Made by a program: the position numbers and the translations under genes | The notes under the pieces: generated by a model | What the model was told of the DNA's origin: nothing | Database searches by the model: none | What the model saw: the letters and a program-made list of their open reading frames with translations, nothing else | In this document: one piece after another, positions 53,386-62,200 of the stretch | Layout of the letters: the number at the start of each line of letters is the position of its first letter | How positions within the stretch are numbered: the stretch's first letter is position 1 | NCBI GenBank assembly: GCA_045604705.1 | Contig: JAZUOO010000068.1 | Span: 1 to 64,000, forward strand | Length of the DNA stretch: 64,000 nucleotides | Reading direction: 5' to 3' | Origin: SIG622 sp045604705 | GTDB lineage: Bacteria > Bacillota > Clostridia > Oscillospirales > CAG-382

Positions 53386-54249
53386 TCAGTCACTGATGAC
53401 CATCGTTCCTGCACCCTCGTCGGTGAGGATCTCCATAAGAATGGAGTGTGGAACTCTGCCGTCCATGATTATAACTTTTTTCACACCTTTGCCGATAGCT
53501 TCAACACAGCAGTCTACCTTAGGGATCATTCCGCCTGAAATAACACCTTCTTCCCGGAGCTTTGCGGCATCACTTACTGTCATTTCCGGAATTAGTGTCT
53601 CAGGATCGTCTTTATCTTTGAGGATACCTGCAATGTCTGTCATCATTATAAGTCTTTCGGCACCGAGTGCTCCTGCGATGTATGCGGCGGCTGTATCACC
53701 GTTTATGTTGTAGGCGTTGCCGTCTTTATCGCATCCAATGGTAGAAATTACGGGGATATAACCCTTTTCGAGAAGATCCGAGACAGGGGCTGCATTTACC
53801 TTGACAATCTTTCCTACATAGCCGAGACGTTCATCTTTCATTACTGATTCTATGAGTCGTCCGTCCATACCGGAAATCCCCATTGCTTTTCCACCCTTGG
53901 TTTCAAGAAGATTTACAAGAGTTTTGTTTACTTTACCGGCAAGTACCATCTGAACTATATCTACGGTCTCCTTATCTGTAATCCGAAGTCCGTCAACAAA
54001 CTCGGGCTTTTTTCCAAGTTTTTCCATGAGCTCACTGATTTCAGGTCCTCCTCCATGAACAAGAACTATCTTTACACCGATAAGCCACAGGAGGACAATA
54101 TCCTCCATTACCTGCATTTTCAGCTGCTCGTTAATCATTGCATTACCGCCATATTTCACTACAACGATTTTACCATTGTATTTTTTTATGTAAGGAAGTG
54201 CTTGAGTGAGTACCTCTGCACGTTCGGCATTTGAAAATTCGTTATTCAT
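53386..54249 (-). CDS. argB: Acetylglutamate kinase
   Basis: 287 residues, normal length. It phosphorylates N-acetylglutamate. AAK-fold features: VVKYGGNAMINEQLK, VLVHGGGPEISELMEKLGK, the arginine-binding VDGLRITDKETVDIV, and GGMIPKVDCCVEAIGKGVKK. Residues of the arginine-sensing type (N-terminal helix with TQALPYIKKYNGK) suggest feedback inhibition by arginine. GAAAGGAACT precedes the ATG at 54249. Confidence 0.97.
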   Translation of the reverse strand: MNNEFSNAERAEVLTQALPYIKKYNGKIVVVKYGGNAMINEQLKMQVMEDIVLLWLIGVKIVLVHGGGPEISELMEKLGKKPEFVDGLRITDKETVDIVQMVLAGKVNKTLVNLLETKGGKAMGISGMDGRLIESVMKDERLGYVGKIVKVNAAPVSDLLEKGYIPVISTIGCDKDGNAYNINGDTAAAYIAGALGAERLIMMTDIAGILKDKDDPETLIPEMTVSDAAKLREEGVISGGMIPKVDCCVEAIGKGVKKVIIMDGRVPHSILMEILTDEGAGTMVISD

Positions 54250-54284
54250 CTCTAGTTCCTTTCGATAGCTTGAATTGTTTTAGA

Positions 54285-55499
54285 TCAGGTTCTGTAATCG
54301 CCGTTAATCTTAACATAATCGTAGGTGAGGTCACATCCCCACGCTGTTGCAGAACCATTACCGTCACCGACACTTACGATAATCTCTATCTCTTTTTCAA
54401 GAAGTATTTCTTTCGCCATTTCTTCAGAGAATTCTATGCCTGCACCGTCTTCGCATACGAAAATTTCACCCTTTGCAGACTTGAATGATACATCTACTTT
54501 CGTCACATCAACATCAGCACCGCTGTAGCCTATTGCACATAGCACGCGTCCCCAATTTGCATCAGCACCGAACATCGCGGCTTTAAGAAGGCTGGAGCAT
54601 ATTATGCTCTTCGCTACAGTTTTGGCTGTAATATCATCTTTTGCTCCACTGACTTTACATTCAAGGAGCTTTGTTGCACCCTCGCCGTCCCCTGCTATCA
54701 TTCTGCACAGATATACCGTTACGGAGTTAAGAGCTTTCATAAATGCGTCAAAGTCCTCACCATCGCTGCAGATCTCGCGATTCTCTGCCATGCCGTTTGC
54801 AAGTACAACAACCATATCGTTAGTTGATGTATCTCCGTCAACACTGACCATATTGAATGTGTTCTTTATATCAGAGCTGAGAGCCTTAGAGAGCATTTTG
54901 GGAGAAATAGCACAGTCGGGAGTGATAAATACCAGCATTGTTGCCATGTTTGGATGTATCATTCCACTTCCCTTTGCAATGCCGCCGATGGTACATATCT
55001 TACCGTCAACTTCAAATTCAATTGCTATCTCTTTTTTAACGGTGTCAGTAGTCATAATACCTTCAGCCGCTGCATCACTACCATCCTTTGAAAGTCCGGA
55101 AATAAGTACGGGAATTCCGTCAGCTATAGGAGTGATATTAAGGGGTTGACCAATTACGCCGGTTGATGCAACGACAACATCGGAAGCTTTGATCTTGAGG
55201 TTATCCGCAAGAAGGTCACACATTTTTTCAGCAATTTCAATTCCGTTTGCATTACAGGTATTTGCGTTACCGCTGTTACAGATTACAGCCTGTGCTTTAC
55301 CGTCAGATATATTGTTTTTTGTAACCGTGAGAGGTGCACCTTTTACAAGGTTTGTTGTGTATACTGCCGCCGCACTTGCGGGCATTTCACTGTATATAAG
55401 TGCAAGGTCTCTTTTGGTTTTGTTCTTTCTGATTCCGCAGTGAATACCGTTTGCAGAAAATCCTTTTGCGGCACATACTCCGCCCTGAACCATTTTCAT
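54285..55499 (-). CDS. argJ: Glutamate N-acetyltransferase/ornithine acetyltransferase
   Basis: 404 residues from the ATG at 55499 behind GAAAGGA. It recycles the acetyl group from acetylornithine to glutamate. Seen: GGVCAAKGFSANGIHCGIRK, NSGNANTCNG-like ICNSGNANTCNANG, IGGIAKGSGMIHPNMATMLVF, which holds the self-cleavage site before ATM (precursor is cut into two chains), and FGADANWGRVLCAIGYSGAD. Because ArgJ recycles acetate, no argA or argE is needed. Confidence 0.96.
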   Translation of the reverse strand: MKMVQGGVCAAKGFSANGIHCGIRKNKTKRDLALIYSEMPASAAAVYTTNLVKGAPLTVTKNNISDGKAQAVICNSGNANTCNANGIEIAEKMCDLLADNLKIKASDVVVASTGVIGQPLNITPIADGIPVLISGLSKDGSDAAAEGIMTTDTVKKEIAIEFEVDGKICTIGGIAKGSGMIHPNMATMLVFITPDCAISPKMLSKALSSDIKNTFNMVSVDGDTSTNDMVVVLANGMAENREICSDGEDFDAFMKALNSVTVYLCRMIAGDGEGATKLLECKVSGAKDDITAKTVAKSIICSSLLKAAMFGADANWGRVLCAIGYSGADVDVTKVDVSFKSAKGEIFVCEDGAGIEFSEEMAKEILLEKEIEIIVSVGDGNGSATAWGCDLTYDYVKINGDYRT

Positions 55500-55523
55500 A
55501 ATATGTACTGTCCTTTCAATCAT

Positions 55524-56447
55524 TTATATTACAAGTCCCGTAGTCTCATCTATACCAAGAACTATATTCATATTCTGTATTGCAGCACCGCTTGCACCTT
55601 TACCGAGATTGTCAAAGCGTGAAGTGAGAATAACTCTGTCGCTGTTTCCGGTAACGCTTATCTGCATATCATCTCTGCCGGAAAATGCGCTTGCAGACAA
55701 GAATCCATCATCGTCACAATTATCATCAAAGTGAATAAGCTTTCCGGTATATGTTTTCTTGTATATATTCTTTATATCATCAATTGTCCCATTTACGTCT
55801 TTCATAAAGAGCGGTATCGTAACTTCCATGCCGCTGTAGAAATCAGCGACAATGGGGCAAAATACCGGTTCAGTTTCTATGCCGCAAATAAGCTTCATTT
55901 CAGGAAGATGCTTATGACTCTGAGAAATACCGTATTGTCTGGGTGCACTGAAAAGAGGACTTCTGTCCTCAGACTGATATTCGGCTATCATTTTCTTTCC
56001 GCCTCCGGAATAACCGGTAAGTGAAAAACAAGTAAGTGCTGTACTATTTGATATAAGTCCTGCGGAAACGAGGGGTGCCGCAAGTGCTATAAAGCCGCTT
56101 GCGTGGCAGCCGGGATTTGCGATTCTTTTGGAGGATGCTATTTTCTCCCTGAATCCAAATAATTCAGGAAAACCGTATGTCCATTCGGGATTTGTTCTGT
56201 GAGCAGTTGATGTATCAATAATAACTGTATTCATGTTTTCACACAATACCACTGCTTCTTTTGCCGCAACATCCGGGAGACATAGAAATACTATATCAGA
56301 TGAATTTATGGCTTCCTTTCTCGCCACGGTATCTTTACGAAGTTCCTCAGATAAAGTTATTATTTCAAGTTCTTTGCGTTCTGCAAGTCTTTCGTGAATT
56401 CTAAGTCCGGTCGTGCCTACGCTGCCGTCTATAAACACTTTTGCCAT
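55524..56447 (-). CDS. argC: N-acetyl-gamma-glutamyl-phosphate reductase (type 2)
   Basis: 307 residues, the short type 2 form. The start is the ATG at 56447, after GGAGGAATTCAAA; codons up to 56483 are upstream of it. It reduces acetylglutamyl-phosphate to the semialdehyde. Seen: VFIDGSVGTTGLRIHERL (dinucleotide loop), NPGCHASGFIALAAPLV with the catalytic Cys, and FSLTGYSGGGKKMIAEYQ. First gene of argCJBD. Confidence 0.96.
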   Translation of the reverse strand: MAKVFIDGSVGTTGLRIHERLAERKELEIITLSEELRKDTVARKEAINSSDIVFLCLPDVAAKEAVVLCENMNTVIIDTSTAHRTNPEWTYGFPELFGFREKIASSKRIANPGCHASGFIALAAPLVSAGLISNSTALTCFSLTGYSGGGKKMIAEYQSEDRSPLFSAPRQYGISQSHKHLPEMKLICGIETEPVFCPIVADFYSGMEVTIPLFMKDVNGTIDDIKNIYKKTYTGKLIHFDDNCDDDGFLSASAFSGRDDMQISVTGNSDRVILTSRFDNLGKGASGAAIQNMNIVLGIDETTGLVI

Positions 56448-56462
56448 TTTGAATTCCTCCAA

Positions 56463-56548
56463 TGTATAAATATACACAATCAATTGAATACTTGCATATT
56501 ATACACTATATTTTAAAATTTGTCAAGCAAAAAAAGAATATTTATACA
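56463..56548 (-). promoter_or_regulatory. arg operon promoter flanked by two ArgR-type boxes
   Basis: Minus strand: TTGACA (56521-56526), 17-bp spacer, TATAAT (56498-56503). A perfect palindrome TGTATAAATATACA (56463-56476) lies between the -10 box and the argC start, and a near match AGAATATTTATACA (56535-56548) lies nine bases upstream of the -35. Both fit the ARG box pattern TGNAT-AT-rich-ATNCA, so arginine-dependent repression by ArgR is expected. Confidence 0.75.
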
Positions 56549-56611
56549 CAAAGTTGAACATTTGTAAGATTCACCCTATAATTACGTGTATAATCTAAAA
56601 TTTTATGCAAT

Positions 56612-57544
56612 TTATTCAGAAAAAAGAGTTGTGGAAAGGTATCTGTCACCGGTGTCCGGAAGTATTACTACGATATTTTTGCCAGAATTTTCTTCTCTTT
56701 TCGAAATTTCAACGGCTGCATAAAGTGCCGCACCTGAGGATATACCTACGAGTATTCCCTCACATCTGCCCATATCTCTTGAAAGACGGAAAGCATCTTC
56801 TTCGTCTACCGGGAAAATCTCGTCGTATATTTTTGTATTTAAAACCTGTGGAATGAAGTTTGCGCCAATGCCCTGCAAACCATGAGGAGCGGCTTTTTCA
56901 CCGGCGAGAAGTCTGCTCTTTGCGGGTTCAACGGCAACTACTTTAAGATTGGGATTCTTATTTTTCAAGTATTCACCAACACCGGTAATTGTTCCGCCGG
57001 TACCAACACCTGCAACAAAAATGTCCACTCTTCCATCGGTTGCATTCCATATTTCGGGTCCTGTGGTGAGTATATGTGCCTTGGGGTTAGAGGGATTTAC
57101 AAATTGTCCGGCTATTATGCTGTTGGGTGTATTTGCCATAATCTCTTCAGCTTTGGTAACCGCACCGTTCATTCCCAGACCACCCGGGGTAAGAATTACT
57201 TCTGCACCGTATGCCTTTATTGTATTAATCCTTTCAACAGACATGGTATCCGGCATAACGATTATCGCCTTATAGCCTCTTGCCGCACAAAGGGATGCTA
57301 TTCCGATGCCGGTATTTCCACTTGTAGGTTCTATGATACAGCCGCCAGGCTTAAGTATACCCTCGGACTCTGCATCATCTATCATCTGCTTTGCTGCTCT
57401 GTCCTTGATGCTTCCTGCAGGATTGAGATATTCAAGCTTAGCAAGGATGTTTGCCTTAACACCATATTTCTTTTCAATATTGCAAACTTTCAGTAAAGGT
57501 GTTTTTCCAATAAGCTGGTCGACACTTGTGTATATATCAGACAT
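56612..57544 (-). CDS. cysK: Cysteine synthase A
   Basis: 310 residues; the start is the ATG at 57544 behind AGAGGA. PLP beta-replacement enzyme making cysteine from O-acetylserine and sulfide. Seen: NPAGSIKDRAAKQMIDDAES (PLP Lys), EPTSGNTGIGIASLCAARGY, VAGVGTGGTITGVGEYLK, and the C-terminal GKNIVVILPDTGDRYLST. Monocistronic; the arg promoter region lies on its 3' side. Confidence 0.96.
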   Translation of the reverse strand: MSDIYTSVDQLIGKTPLLKVCNIEKKYGVKANILAKLEYLNPAGSIKDRAAKQMIDDAESEGILKPGGCIIEPTSGNTGIGIASLCAARGYKAIIVMPDTMSVERINTIKAYGAEVILTPGGLGMNGAVTKAEEIMANTPNSIIAGQFVNPSNPKAHILTTGPEIWNATDGRVDIFVAGVGTGGTITGVGEYLKNKNPNLKVVAVEPAKSRLLAGEKAAPHGLQGIGANFIPQVLNTKIYDEIFPVDEEDAFRLSRDMGRCEGILVGISSGAALYAAVEISKREENSGKNIVVILPDTGDRYLSTTLFSE

Positions 57545-57703
57545 AGTATTCCTCTTTTCTTTTTTTTGCAAATTTTCACCAATAACATTATATCACACTT
57601 TTTTTTTCAAGTCAATCAAATATATATTTGTTGCAGAAATGTTTAAATTATACTTGATAATACTGAAAATATGTGCTAAAATATAGAAAAGGGGGTACAC
57701 ATT

Positions 57704-58621
57704 ATGCAATATTTTAAGCTTGGAAATTATGAAGTATCACGAGTAATTCAGGGCTGCATGAGAATTGGCAGCAAGACTGATAAAGAAATAGATGAGCTTG
57801 TCAATACAGCATACGAAGGTGGTATTAACTTTTTCGATCACGCGGATATTTACGGTAGAGGTACCTGCGAGGAAAGCTTTGGAAAATTCCTTAATAGAAA
57901 TCCCGAATTCAGAGATAAAATCTATATCCAGACAAAATGCGGTATAAAGCCCGGAATTTCCTTTGATTTTTCTTATGACCATATTATACAATCAGTTGAT
58001 AAATCGCTTAGTCGACTTAAGACGGATCATATTGATTATCTGCTTCTTCACCGTCCGGATACACTTGTTGAACCTGAGGAAGTTGCAAGAGCTTTTGATA
58101 AGCTAAAAAATGAAGGGAAAGTCATACATTTCGGTGTTTCCAATCAGCACCCAATGCAGATTGAACTTCTAAAAAAGCATCTCGGTGATATACCGCTTAT
58201 TATCAATCAGCTTCAGCTCAGTGTTGCTCAGTGTCCCATGATAGACTTTGAATTTAACGTTAACATGGTCAATGATTTTTCATCGAGTCGCGAGAATGGT
58301 ATACTTGATTACTGCAGACTCAATGATATTACGATACAGCCGTGGTCACCGTTCCAGTACGGTTTTGTTGATGGTTCATTTATCGGAAACAAAAAGTTCC
58401 AAGCTTTGAATGATAAGCTGGATGAAATTGCGGCAAGGTACGGCGTAACAGGTACAGGGCTTGCAATATCATGGCTTCTCAGACATCCCGCAAAAATGCA
58501 GCCTGTTATAGGTACGACAACGCCTGCAAGGATTAAAGAGGTTTGTCATGCATCAGATGTAGTTATTACTCACGATGAATGGTACGAGCTTTATAAGTCC
58601 GCCGGCAAAAGGCTTCCCTGA
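57704..58621 (+). CDS. Aldo/keto reductase
   Basis: 305 residues, TIM-barrel NADPH-dependent reductase of the YdhF/AKR11-like group. Motifs: FFDHADIYGRGTCEESFGK with the Asp-Tyr pair, DYLLLHRPDTL with the active-site His, VIHFGVSNQHPMQIELL, PWSPFQYGF and HPAKMQPVIGTTTPARIKEV (cofactor phosphate site). Substrate unknown. AAAAGGGGG precedes the ATG. Its TGA overlaps the ATG of the next gene by one base. Confidence 0.9.
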   Translation: MQYFKLGNYEVSRVIQGCMRIGSKTDKEIDELVNTAYEGGINFFDHADIYGRGTCEESFGKFLNRNPEFRDKIYIQTKCGIKPGISFDFSYDHIIQSVDKSLSRLKTDHIDYLLLHRPDTLVEPEEVARAFDKLKNEGKVIHFGVSNQHPMQIELLKKHLGDIPLIINQLQLSVAQCPMIDFEFNVNMVNDFSSSRENGILDYCRLNDITIQPWSPFQYGFVDGSFIGNKKFQALNDKLDEIAARYGVTGTGLAISWLLRHPAKMQPVIGTTTPARIKEVCHASDVVITHDEWYELYKSAGKRLP

Positions 58622-59499
58622 TGGCTGATATTGAACTGTATATATCCGAAAAGTATGACGGCAGGCTTGTAAAAGATTTGATCAGAAATGAATTGAAAAT
58701 ATCTTCCGGACTTTTGACACAACTGAAAAAATCACAAGGTATCAGGCTTAACGACAACATTGTAACTGTCGCACAAAGAGTAACAAGCGGCGATATTCTG
58801 ACAATATATTTCCCAAAAGAAAAAAGGTCTGCCATTGAACCCGTTAATATTCCTCTCGATATTGTTTATGAGGACAAATATCTACTCGCAGTGAACAAAC
58901 CAAAGGATATGCCTACCCATCCAAGTGTCGGAAACAGAGATAATACGCTTGGGAATGCCTGTATGTATTACTTTAAGGATACAGAATTTGTTTTCAGGCC
59001 CTTGACGAGACTTGACAGAGACACTACAGGAATTGTTGTTATTGCAAAGGATGCTCGGACAAGTGCAATTATCTCCAATCAGATACAAAAAGGAGAATTT
59101 AACAAGACCTACTATGCCATAACAAAAGGAGTCCCCTTCCCTGCTTTCGGACGTATTAATCTTCCGATCGGACGTGCTGACGGGAGTATTTTGAAGCGTG
59201 TGGTACGCAGTGACGGTCAGTATGCGGTGACGGATTATAGGATATTATGTGTCAAAGATGATATTGCTCTAGTGGAAGTGAATCTTTTGACCGGAAGAAC
59301 ACATCAGATAAGAGTGCATTTTTCGCATATCGGTTGTCCATTGCTGTATGATTATATGTACGGAAAGGAGATTCCCGGTGAAACACTATATCTTCACTGC
59401 GGAAAGGTTGAGTTTTATCATCCTGTGAGTGAAGAAATAATAACCCTGTCGGTCAAACCCGACTTCCCCATATTTGAAGAATACCTCGGAGCAAACTAA
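58621..59499 (+). CDS. RluD-type pseudouridine synthase
   Basis: 292 residues. N-terminal S4-like domain (YDGRLVKDLIRNELKISSGL), then the RluA core: DKYLLAVNKPKDMPTHPS, FRPLTRLDRDTTGIVVIAKD with the catalytic Asp, and VEVNLLTGRTHQIRVHFSH. A second member of this family is at 5.1-6.1 kb. Translational coupling to the aldo/keto reductase is likely (one-base overlap). A hairpin near 59483-59515, containing the stop codon, may terminate it. Confidence 0.92.
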   Translation: MADIELYISEKYDGRLVKDLIRNELKISSGLLTQLKKSQGIRLNDNIVTVAQRVTSGDILTIYFPKEKRSAIEPVNIPLDIVYEDKYLLAVNKPKDMPTHPSVGNRDNTLGNACMYYFKDTEFVFRPLTRLDRDTTGIVVIAKDARTSAIISNQIQKGEFNKTYYAITKGVPFPAFGRINLPIGRADGSILKRVVRSDGQYAVTDYRILCVKDDIALVEVNLLTGRTHQIRVHFSHIGCPLLYDYMYGKEIPGETLYLHCGKVEFYHPVSEEIITLSVKPDFPIFEEYLGAN

Positions 59500-59629
59500 A
59501 GCCCCGGGGTATTTACTATTTTCAAATTCAGACTGAAACAACGCTATAACAAATCCTATAAAATTCACAATAATAATCAAATACATATTTTAAGCAGGAG
59601 TAAAAAAACTCCGGTAAAAGTTTCACAAA

Positions 59630-59653
59630 AAGTCCGCCGAAAACGACGGACTT
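59630..59653 (-). terminator. Terminator of secDF
   Basis: A 10-bp stem with one mismatch (AAGTCCGCCG at 59630-59639, CGACGGACTT at 59644-59653), followed on the minus strand by TTTTTG. Confidence 0.8.
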
Positions 59654-59670
59654 GACTGATTATTTATCGA

Positions 59671-60558
59671 TTATTTCTTACCGAACTTCTTATCAAGAAT
59701 AACCCAAAGATTACTTGAGAGGCATACAGAGGAGTAAAGACCTGCAAGAATACCAACTATAAGGGGAAGTGCAAAGTTCTTGATGGATGTTACACCAAGG
59801 ATATAAACCATACCTATGGTAAGCAGAGTTGTGATTGTTGTGAAGAGTGAACGTCTGAAAGTCTGCTTAACACTGCGATCTGCTTTTTCTTCAAATGTAG
59901 TACCGCTACCAACAATCTTAGTGTTTTCACGGATTCTGTCAAATATAACAATTGTAGCATTGATAGAATAACCGAGAATTGTAAGAGCAACGGCAATGAT
60001 GTTTGAGTTTACGGGGAGCTGAAGAAGTGAATATGCAACAAATACGAAGAAAATATCATGGAGAAGACAGATGATTGCCGCAACTGCAGAGAGAGGTTTA
60101 AATCTTATTGCAATGTAAGCAAGCATAAGAATAACAGCGAGAGTTATAGCGGTTATCGCAGAGCTACGCAGGCTGTCTGAAATAGCACCGGAAACGCTGT
60201 TTGCAGAAAGAAGAACAACATTTCCCTCACCGTATTTTTCGGAAATAGCATCCATAATACCTTCACGTGTTTCACTGTCAATTTCGTTTGTCTTGATAAG
60301 TAAAGATTTACCTGTGCTGTCAGATACGGAAGTTACAGATGAGAACTTATCTTTAACAATGTCTTTTGTAATAGTTTCAACTTCACCGGTGACATTCTTG
60401 TCATCGGTACTGATACTGATGTTCATTTCGGTACCACCGACAAAGTCAACGTCCCAGTTTACTCCGCGAACAAAAATGCAGACAAGACCAAGAACGATGC
60501 ATACCGCAGTAAAGAGGAAAAACTTACTTTTATTCTTTGTATAGCTGAATTTTTTCAT
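59671..60558 (-). CDS. secF: Protein translocase subunit SecF
   Basis: 295 residues, six membrane segments. With SecD it uses the proton gradient to assist Sec export and membrane protein insertion. Seen: VNWDVDFVGGTEMNISIST in the extracytoplasmic domain, AITLAVILMLAYIAIRF, CLLHDIFFVFVAYSLL, GYSINATIVIFDRIREN and LFTTITTLLTIGMVYILG. Its ATG overlaps the secD stop by one base. Confidence 0.96.
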   Translation of the reverse strand: MKKFSYTKNKSKFFLFTAVCIVLGLVCIFVRGVNWDVDFVGGTEMNISISTDDKNVTGEVETITKDIVKDKFSSVTSVSDSTGKSLLIKTNEIDSETREGIMDAISEKYGEGNVVLLSANSVSGAISDSLRSSAITAITLAVILMLAYIAIRFKPLSAVAAIICLLHDIFFVFVAYSLLQLPVNSNIIAVALTILGYSINATIVIFDRIRENTKIVGSGTTFEEKADRSVKQTFRRSLFTTITTLLTIGMVYILGVTSIKNFALPLIVGILAGLYSSVCLSSNLWVILDKKFGKK

Positions 60559-61868
60559 TATTTCTTTCCTCCTTTTACATCATTTACAGAAGTCTTCTTT
60601 TTTGCAGCTCCGAAAAGAACAGGGTTGGATATTCCCATATTTACAAATGCATTGAGCAGGTATCTTGAGAGAAGCACTGCTGTTACCATGGATACTACAA
60701 CGCCGATTCCGAGTGTAATACCGAAGCCCTTAACAGTACCCGTACCGAAAATATAAAGAACAACTGCAGCAATAAGTGTGGTTATGTTTGAGTCAAGAAC
60801 TGCCCAGATAGCATGGCCAAAGCCGGATCTGCAAGCAGACTTTATGGTCTTACCGATTGTAAGTTCTTCTTTAATTCTTTCGTAAATAATTACGTTTGCG
60901 TCAACCGCCATACCGATGGTGAGAATGATACCTGCAATACCCGGAAGAGTAAGGTTAACGCCACTGAGAACGAGCACGAAAAGAATAAGAGCAACATAAG
61001 CGATAAGTGAGATGGTGGAAACAAGTCCGGGAATCTTATAAAGCACGATCATAAAGAGCATTACAAGAATAATACCGATTGCACCTGCAATAAGAGATGT
61101 TTCAAGAGCATCGTCACCGAGTGTGGGACCTACTGCACGGAGCTCTTCAACCTGGAGCTCAAAGGGAAGACGACCTGCCGAAATAAGAGCCGCTGTTTCT
61201 TCTGCCTGTTCCTTTGTAAAGTCACCGTTAATAACACAATCCGTGCTGTCAATCTTTTCATTTACCATGGGGCTGGAGATTACATCGTTGTCAAGCTTAA
61301 TTTCAATGTAGTTCTTTCCTTCAGCAGAAAGAGCCGCCATTGCTTCCGTTGCATTTGCGAAAGCTTCACGGGCATCACTGTTGAACTGCAGTGAAATGAA
61401 CCATTCAGCAATACCGTTCCCGTCAGAGTCGCCATAGACAGCCTCTGCCTTCACTACATCGTCACCTGTAAGCACTTCCGTTCCGTTGGAATCAACGAAG
61501 GAGAGCTTTGCTGTTGAACCGATAGCCTGGATAGCCTCTTCGGGATCGTCAATATCGGGAATTTCAACGAGAATCATGTTTTCACCGTATGCAGCAACAA
61601 CCGCTTCGGTATAACCTCTTCTGTCGACTCTGTCACGGAGCATGGAAATAACTTCTTCCATGGAACCGGAATAATCTGTTTCTGCGCCGGAACCGTCGTC
61701 CTTGATTCCGTATACAATTGAGGTGCCTCCGACGAGGTCAAGACCTCTCTTGATACCGCCGTCCATTACACCTGCTATGTTCATGGGCTTAAAGCCAAGC
61801 ATTGCAACCGTGGCTACAAATACTATACACACGAGAACAAGTATAATTTTACTGATGCTTTTTTTCAT
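60558..61868 (-). CDS. secD: Protein translocase subunit SecD
   Basis: 436 residues, six membrane segments with a large extracytoplasmic P1 domain. Seen: GIKRGLDLVGGTSIVYG at the N-terminus, RRGYTEAVVAAYGENMILV, SAGRLPFELQVEELRAVGPT, GMAVDANVIIYERIKEELTI and ATLIAAVVLYIFGTGTVKGF. The P1 head is shorter than in E. coli, as in other Firmicutes. AAAGGA precedes the ATG at 61868. Confidence 0.96.
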   Translation of the reverse strand: MKKSISKIILVLVCIVFVATVAMLGFKPMNIAGVMDGGIKRGLDLVGGTSIVYGIKDDGSGAETDYSGSMEEVISMLRDRVDRRGYTEAVVAAYGENMILVEIPDIDDPEEAIQAIGSTAKLSFVDSNGTEVLTGDDVVKAEAVYGDSDGNGIAEWFISLQFNSDAREAFANATEAMAALSAEGKNYIEIKLDNDVISSPMVNEKIDSTDCVINGDFTKEQAEETAALISAGRLPFELQVEELRAVGPTLGDDALETSLIAGAIGIILVMLFMIVLYKIPGLVSTISLIAYVALILFVLVLSGVNLTLPGIAGIILTIGMAVDANVIIYERIKEELTIGKTIKSACRSGFGHAIWAVLDSNITTLIAAVVLYIFGTGTVKGFGITLGIGVVVSMVTAVLLSRYLLNAFVNMGISNPVLFGAAKKKTSVNDVKGGKK

Positions 61869-61935
61869 TTTTGTTCTTCATCCTTTCTTTTATGCTATTT
61901 CCTCCGACTTCCTGTCAAAGGTTGCCACAAATTAT

Positions 61936-61964
61936 ATTATATACTTTTTCATTCAAAAAGTCAA
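61936..61964 (-). promoter_or_regulatory. Promoter of secDF
   Basis: Minus strand: TTGACT (61959-61964), 17-bp spacer, TATAAT (61936-61941). The remaining intergenic part, 61965-62165, shows nothing else. Confidence 0.75.
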
Positions 61965-62165
61965 CACATTTTTTGAAATTATAGCATTCATTTTTCGATA
62001 TTTTGTGGTTATTTATTTTAGAAGATACAATTGTAAACGCATTATTAATTCGGAAATTAATTTTATCAAACAAGCTATCACAGGTTATACTCAAATTCCA
62101 TTCGTGTTCTTACTTTACATAAATTAGACAGCCCTTTACGTTTTGATATAATCTCTATATATAAA

Positions 62166-62194
62166 TTAAAAGAGTACATAACATACTCTTTTAA
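62166..62194. terminator. Terminator of the aminotransferase gene
   Basis: A perfect 11-bp stem (TTAAAAGAGTA at 62166-62176, TACTCTTTTAA at 62184-62194) followed on the minus strand by TTTATATA. Confidence 0.65.
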
Positions 62195-62200
62195 TCTGCA

